NCBI GenBank assembly: GCA_029062075.1
Contig: JAIDQW010000118.1
Coordinates: forward strand, 1-5,050
Source of the DNA: Paramuribaculum sp.
Lineage (GTDB): Bacteria; Bacteroidota; Bacteroidia; Bacteroidales; Muribaculaceae
DNA: 5,050 bases
Reading direction: 5' to 3'
The position numbers and the translations under genes were made by a program. Each line of letters opens with the position of its first letter. Within the stretch, counting starts at the first letter, position 1. The notes under the pieces were generated by a model. It worked only from the letters and a program-made list of their open reading frames with translations, was not told the DNA's origin and made no database searches. Below, piece by piece: positions 1 to 5,050 of this stretch.

Positions 1-21
1 AATCTCGCTGGGATTAATCAT
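1..21 (-). CDS. atpA: ATP synthase F1 subunit alpha, N-terminal fragment (cut by window edge)
   Basis: Only the first seven codons are visible, reading MINPSEI from an ATG at 21-19. The identification is mainly positional: a start codon lies 2 nt after the atpH stop (TAA at 26-24), and atpA follows atpH in almost all F-type ATP synthase operons. The short N-terminus also fits, because alpha subunits often begin with a Met plus a few residues followed by a P/A-S-E-[IV] motif. Alpha is the non-catalytic nucleotide-binding subunit of the F1 hexamer. The 2-nt spacing implies translational coupling to atpH. No domain can be seen in the window, so the rest of the gene is not verified. Confidence 0.8.
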
Positions 22-23
22 CG

Positions 24-569
24 TTATTTGCTTATAAGGTTCAAACGCAATTGCTTTAATTCGTTGGCAACCGATGCGTCGAGGCGTTCATTGCCGGACT
101 GCACGGTGAATCCGCCTATGAGCTCCGGCTTCACTTCCGAGGAGTATTCCATGGTAGCGTTGCCGAGATGCGCGGCGATAATTTTTTTGAGTCTGCTTTC
201 TTCTTCCGGTTCGAGAGGTGCGGCAGTACAAACTTTAACAACCTTGATATTGTTCTTCGCCCTGAATGTTTCAAGATATGCGAGAGCGATTGCTCTTGCA
301 CAGGCGAAACGGTTGTTGTTTTGCAGAAGTGTGAGGAAATTATTGAACCCGGTATTGTCAGAGGTAGCTTGTGCAGCAGTGAGGATAATTTTTTTCTTAT
401 CCTGCGGCTTCACAAAGGGGTTAGAGAGTACCGTCTGAATGTCCGGTTGAATCTCAAAAGCGTGCGCTAAGTTACTCATGAGGGTGTAGAAATCCTTCTG
501 CACACCTTTTTGCGCAGCGACCTCATAAATAGCCTTGGCGTATCTTTTAGGGATTAGTCCTTCGTTCAT
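24..569 (-). CDS. atpH: ATP synthase F1 subunit delta (OSCP homologue)
   Basis: This 181-residue protein is the delta subunit, which sits on top of the F1 head and ties it to the b-subunit stator so that the head does not turn with the rotor. E. coli delta has 177 residues, so the length is normal. The N-terminal helical domain starts with the typical R-Y-A-K-A-I-Y-E-V-A pattern (about residues 9-18), and the SNPFV stretch (49-53) is also typical. The C-terminal domain carries the family signature around 149-167, with IGGF (151-154) and ERLDAS (161-166). The ATG at 569 lies 10 nt after the atpF stop. An AGGA is present upstream but only one base from the ATG, too close for a normal Shine-Dalgarno role. 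No frameshift or missing segment is seen. Confidence 0.96.
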   Translation of the reverse strand: MNEGLIPKRYAKAIYEVAAQKGVQKDFYTLMSNLAHAFEIQPDIQTVLSNPFVKPQDKKKIILTAAQATSDNTGFNNFLTLLQNNNRFACARAIALAYLETFRAKNNIKVVKVCTAAPLEPEEESRLKKIIAAHLGNATMEYSSEVKPELIGGFTVQSGNERLDASVANELKQLRLNLISK

Positions 570-579
570 TTCCTATAAA

Positions 580-1077
580 TCAGTTTTGTTTTTCCATATC
601 ATTGAGGAGTGAATCGACAAGCTTTTTCTGCTGAGCCTTGTCTGCCATTTCTCCTTTGACAACTTTAGCCGCGATATCGAGTGCAAAAGCGCTCACTTCG
701 TTTCGGAACTGCTTTTCAGCCTCTTTTCTTTCCTGTGCGATAGAAACTTTAGCCGCGTCCATAACTTTGGCTGCTTCTTTCTTAGCCGCGTCTCTTGCCT
801 CCTCAATAATCTGGGTTTTCATTCTGTCCGCCTCTCTGAGCATGTCAGCCTGCTGCTTTCTTGCCTCTGCAATAGCTGCATCAGCCTGCTCTTTTGCATG
901 GTCGAGCTGCTCTTTTGCGCTTTGCGCATACTCCACTCCTTTGTCAATGAGATCTGCTCTGCTTTCAACACCTTTGAGTATAGCGGGCCAGCCCCATTTA
1001 TAAAGGATAAGGAAGAGTATGGCAAAAGCCACAAACATCCAGAAAATCAAGCCAAAATCAGGCGTGAAGAGTTCCAT
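580..1077 (-). CDS. atpF: ATP synthase Fo subunit b
   Basis: This 165-residue protein is the b subunit, the peripheral stalk that connects the membrane a subunit with the F1 head through delta. One N-terminal membrane helix is visible (about residues 8-27, ending in YKWGWP), followed by an Arg at 40 that matches the conserved basic residue after the membrane segment. Residues from about 40 to 150 form a long Ala/Lys/Glu/Gln-rich helix of coiled-coil character, and the AAKVVKGEM stretch near 136-144 is typical of the delta-binding end. E. coli b has 156 residues, so the length is normal. Only one b gene is present, which fits a b2 homodimer. The ATG at 1077 begins MELFTPDFGL, as is usual for this family, and lies 15 nt after atpE. 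Confidence 0.97.
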   Translation of the reverse strand: MELFTPDFGLIFWMFVAFAILFLILYKWGWPAILKGVESRADLIDKGVEYAQSAKEQLDHAKEQADAAIAEARKQQADMLREADRMKTQIIEEARDAAKKEAAKVMDAAKVSIAQERKEAEKQFRNEVSAFALDIAAKVVKGEMADKAQQKKLVDSLLNDMEKQN

Positions 1078-1092
1078 TTTTCAGTGAGTGGA

Positions 1093-1374
<282 letters not shown>

Positions 1375-2487
1375 TTAATTCTGTTGAGTTTGTGTTTCGG
1401 GTTTATGCGGCTCATGATGCCCTTCTTCCTGCCCAAATGAAATGAAAAGGGTTGAGAGCATGGTGAAAACGTATGCCTGGATGAAGCTGACGAGTGTATC
1501 GATGAGCAACATGAATACGGAGAAGAATACAGAGACAACAGTTGTTGCTCCGGCGACAGCCGCTCCCATTGCACCGAAGATGAAAATAAGGAGCGTAAGC
1601 ACTATTATTATCATGTGTCCACCCATCATGTTTGCGAAGAGACGCACAGTGAGTGCAGCGGGCTTTGTGAACACACCGAAAATTTCGATGAGCGGCATGA
1701 TGGGTATTGGAAATTTAAGCCATAGCGGAACATCCGGCCAAAGGATTTCTTTCCAATAGTGCTTGGTGCCCATGAAGTTTGTAATAAAGAAGGTGATGAG
1801 TGCCAGCACGAGTGTGACCGCGATATTGCCGGTGAGGTTAGCGCCACCGGGGAATACTACCACGAGTCCGAGTAGGTTCATAAACAGAATGAGGAGGAAG
1901 ACCGTGAGGAGATATGGCGCGAATTTGGGTGCTTTTGCTCCCAATGTGGGCTTGATGACGCCATCGTAAACAAAAGTGATGAGCGATTCCATAGCTCCTA
2001 CAAACTTTCGCGGTGCCTTATGCCCCATTGTCTTGTGCCATTTCGCTACAGAGAGTACGCTCCAGATAACAAGAATAACAGCGATGAAGAGCGCACAGAC
2101 ATTTTTGGTAATGGAAAAATCCCACGGGCGATATTCCTTACCGTCAACTATCTCAACAAGTTTGCCGGGGTATTGTCCGTCTTTTGGTGAAATGAGGAAT
2201 GTGGCATTGCCCTGTGTGTATGATTTGCCGTGATCAACTTTCGATGACATGAAGCAGTGCAATCCGTCGTGACCCCAGACTATTATCGGAAGAGGAATCC
2301 GGATGTGGTGGTTGAAGGGTACTTCCCAACCGTACCCGTCTCCGAGGTGTTCAAAGATAATTTCCTTGGGATTGATTTTTGCTGAATCACCATCGGCGGA
2401 GGCAGATGCTGTAACGGGGCAAATCACCGCAAAAACGATGACCAGCATTAACGTTAATTGTTTTACAGTACGTTTCAGCATAAACAT
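1375..2487 (-). CDS. atpB: ATP synthase Fo subunit a, with signal peptide and periplasmic insertion
   Basis: This 370-residue protein is the stator a subunit, which carries the two ion half-channels beside the c-ring. E. coli a has 271 residues; the extra length is at the N-terminus. Residues 3-31 look like a signal peptide (KR near the start, a hydrophobic core LTLMLVIVFAVI, and ASA before Asp32). A polar region of about 90 residues follows, then the first core membrane helix (about 128-148). Further hydrophobic segments lie near 190-213, 220-238, 290-311 and 315-351. The essential Arg is Arg282 in VRLFANMMGG. His291 and Asp330 match E. coli Glu219 and His245, so the acidic/His pair is exchanged; Gln337 matches E. 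coli Gln252. The tail is His-rich (GHHEPHKP). The chosen ATG at 2487 overlaps atpC by 13 nt; the second Met (2481) would leave a 7-nt overlap and a better signal-peptide start. Confidence 0.96.
   Translation of the reverse strand: MFMLKRTVKQLTLMLVIVFAVICPVTASASADGDSAKINPKEIIFEHLGDGYGWEVPFNHHIRIPLPIIVWGHDGLHCFMSSKVDHGKSYTQGNATFLISPKDGQYPGKLVEIVDGKEYRPWDFSITKNVCALFIAVILVIWSVLSVAKWHKTMGHKAPRKFVGAMESLITFVYDGVIKPTLGAKAPKFAPYLLTVFLLILFMNLLGLVVVFPGGANLTGNIAVTLVLALITFFITNFMGTKHYWKEILWPDVPLWLKFPIPIMPLIEIFGVFTKPAALTVRLFANMMGGHMIIIVLTLLIFIFGAMGAAVAGATTVVSVFFSVFMLLIDTLVSFIQAYVFTMLSTLFISFGQEEGHHEPHKPETQTQQN
2475..2487 (-). other. atpC/atpB coding overlap
   Basis: The last codons of atpC, ending in TGA at 2477-2475, overlap the first codons of atpB, which start at 2487 or at the second Met at 2481. 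No spacer is left for a separate initiation region, so translation of atpB probably depends on ribosomes finishing atpC. This arrangement is seen directly; the coupling is inferred. Confidence 0.75.
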
Positions 2488-2708
2488 ACGGAAATTATGT
2501 TGTTGTCCACATCCACAAGTCCACCCTGAATATCAACGCTCTGAAGCTCACCATCCTCGGCATAGGTTATTTTGCCGGGTGTGAGCACAGAAACGAGCGA
2601 GGCGTGATTTTTCAGTACAGTGAACTCACCCATTTGTCCCGGGAGGGTCACGGAGCTGACTTCGCCTTCAAAGACAACATCTTCTGCCGATATAATCTTC
2701 AGAGTCAT
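2475..2708 (-). CDS. atpC: ATP synthase F1 subunit epsilon, short form
   Basis: This 77-residue protein is the epsilon subunit of the central stalk, which binds gamma and the c-ring. It contains the complete N-terminal beta-sandwich: the TLPGQMGEFTVLKNHA segment (21-36) matches the family pattern PG..G.f.iL..Ha, LTPGKI (42-47) follows, and the IQGGLVDVDNN turn (60-70) matches the usual G-G-f-v-e-v..N. The protein ends there. E. coli epsilon has 139 residues with a C-terminal helical hairpin that can insert into F1 and block ATP hydrolysis, and that part is absent. Bacteroidota epsilon subunits are commonly this short, so it is a lineage trait rather than a truncation. The gene follows atpD after 34 nt and overlaps atpB. 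In some relatives a small membrane-protein gene separates atpC from atpB (from memory); none is present here. Confidence 0.95.
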   Translation of the reverse strand: MTLKIISAEDVVFEGEVSSVTLPGQMGEFTVLKNHASLVSVLTPGKITYAEDGELQSVDIQGGLVDVDNNIISVCLC

Positions 2709-2742
2709 ATTGATATTGCTGGTTTGTTGTTATTTATAATTA

Positions 2743-4279
<1,537 letters not shown>

Positions 4280-5050
4280 TTAAAGATGAATACCATAAAC
4301 AACGATGAGCACCATTAGCACAAGGTTGAAGAGGTTGATAGGGAGGAGGTATTTCCATTCAAGTGCAAGCATCTGGTCAATTCTGAGACGGGGGAAAGTC
4401 CATTTGAACCAAATGATGATGAATGATATAGCGATAGCCTTACCGATGAACCATACAACACCCGGAATATAATTCATAATCTCATTGAATCCATCCCAGC
4501 CGGGGAAATGTAGCGGCATCCAACCTCCAAAGAATAGGAGGGTTGCCACACCACTGACAATAAAGAGATTCAGATACTCAGCGAGGTAGAAAAATCCGAA
4601 GTGGATACCGGAGTATTCGGTGTGGTAACCAGCGGTTAGCTCGCTCTCAGCCTCAGGTAGGTCGAACGGTCCACGGTTTGTTTCGGCAGTACCGGCAATG
4701 AGGTAAATGATGAATGCGATAATTGCGGGGATGTGTCCAGAGAAGATAAACCAGAGATGATCCTGAGCATTAACAATATCACCAACGCTCATAGAACCGG
4801 CAAACACCACCATTGTCAAAACAGACAGACCTATAGAAAGCTCATAGCTCACCATCTGTGCTCCTGAACGGAGGGCACCAATGAGTGTGAATTTATTGTT
4901 ACTTGACCATCCGGCAAGAAGAATGCCGAGCACACCAATAGATGAAACGGCGATAAGGAAGAAAATGCCGATATTGAAGTCTATCACCTGCAATCCGTTG
5001 CCACACGGTAAAACAGCAAAGGAAAGCATCGCTGCGAGGATTACCAGATT
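4280..5050 (-). CDS. nuoH: NADH:quinone oxidoreductase subunit H, C-terminal part (cut by window edge)
   Basis: The visible 256 residues are the C-terminal part of NuoH (ND1 family), the membrane subunit of complex I that forms the quinone entry path where the peripheral arm meets the membrane arm. The reading frame continues to the right edge, so the Met at 5029 is internal and not the start; about 70-100 residues are missing, as E. coli NuoH has 325. Conserved stretches seen are GWSSNNKF (fragment 47-54), [11 protein letters not shown] (about 66-76), the acidic loop [16 protein letters not shown] (123-138) followed by EYSG, FFGGW, and the end [13 protein letters not shown]. Several hydrophobic membrane helices are evident. 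The C-terminus is complete and shows no disruption. In nuo operons nuoI normally follows; here atpD follows instead. The Glu before WK replaces the Gly of E. coli (GWK). Confidence 0.95.
   Translation of the reverse strand, partial: NLVILAAMLSFAVLPCGNGLQVIDFNIGIFFLIAVSSIGVLGILLAGWSSNNKFTLIGALRSGAQMVSYELSIGLSVLTMVVFAGSMSVGDIVNAQDHLWFIFSGHIPAIIAFIIYLIAGTAETNRGPFDLPEAESELTAGYHTEYSGIHFGFFYLAEYLNLFIVSGVATLLFFGGWMPLHFPGWDGFNEIMNYIPGVVWFIGKAIAISFIIIWFKWTFPRLRIDQMLALEWKYLLPINLFNLVLMVLIVVYGIHL

Noticed and set aside
28..438. Plus-strand open frame of 136 codons antisense to atpH
   Set aside because: atpH is clearly real on the other strand, and this frame has no domain or start signal of its own.
638..1003. 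Plus-strand Ala/Ser-rich open frame of 121 codons opposite atpF
   Set aside because: Its low-complexity composition is the complement of the Ala/Lys/Glu coiled coil of subunit b.
2410..2481. Lipoprotein signal at Cys23 of AtpB
   Set aside because: The residue before Cys is Ile and the stretch does not match a lipobox; an ordinary signal-peptide cleavage after ASA fits better.

Overview
The window is a stretch of a Bacteroidota genome, most likely of the order Bacteroidales, that carries the core of the F1Fo ATP synthase operon directly behind the 3' part of a respiratory complex I gene. All recognisable genes lie on the minus strand, so transcription runs from high to low coordinates: nuoH (3' part, cut by the right edge), atpD (beta), atpC (epsilon), atpB (a), atpE (c), atpF (b), atpH (delta) and the first seven codons of atpA (alpha, cut by the left edge). 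The assignment to Bacteroidota rests on the D-C-B-E-F-H-A gene order, an epsilon subunit without the C-terminal helices, an a subunit with a signal peptide and a large periplasmic region, an insertion in the beta subunit, and the absence of good Shine-Dalgarno sequences in short A/T-rich spacers. I cannot name the genus.

Layout, in transcription order: 5050-4280 nuoH end; 31-nt spacer; 4248-2743 atpD; 34-nt spacer; 2708-2475 atpC, whose end overlaps the start of atpB by 13 nt (or 7 nt with the second Met); 2487-1375 atpB; 36-nt very A/T-rich spacer; 1338-1093 atpE; 15-nt spacer; 1077-580 atpF; 10-nt spacer; 569-24 atpH; 2-nt spacer; 21-1 start of atpA. No gene-free stretch is longer than 36 nt. 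I see no RNA gene, mobile element, CRISPR array, terminator or convincing promoter inside the window.

Together the genes encode most of a rotary ATP synthase. AtpB, AtpE and AtpF form the membrane Fo part, where ions flow between subunit a and the c-ring. AtpD (with AtpA) forms the catalytic head, AtpC is part of the central stalk, and AtpH joins the head to the AtpF stator. NuoH is the membrane subunit of NADH:quinone oxidoreductase next to the quinone site, so the neighbouring genes make and use the same ion gradient. The c subunit lacks the usual sodium ligands, which suggests proton coupling.

The most interesting point is the junction itself: nuoH, normally followed by nuoI, is followed 31 nt later by atpD. 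The remaining observations are lineage-style structural features of the ATP synthase. I found no sign of a previously undescribed system; this is mostly conserved housekeeping sequence with an unusual gene neighbourhood.
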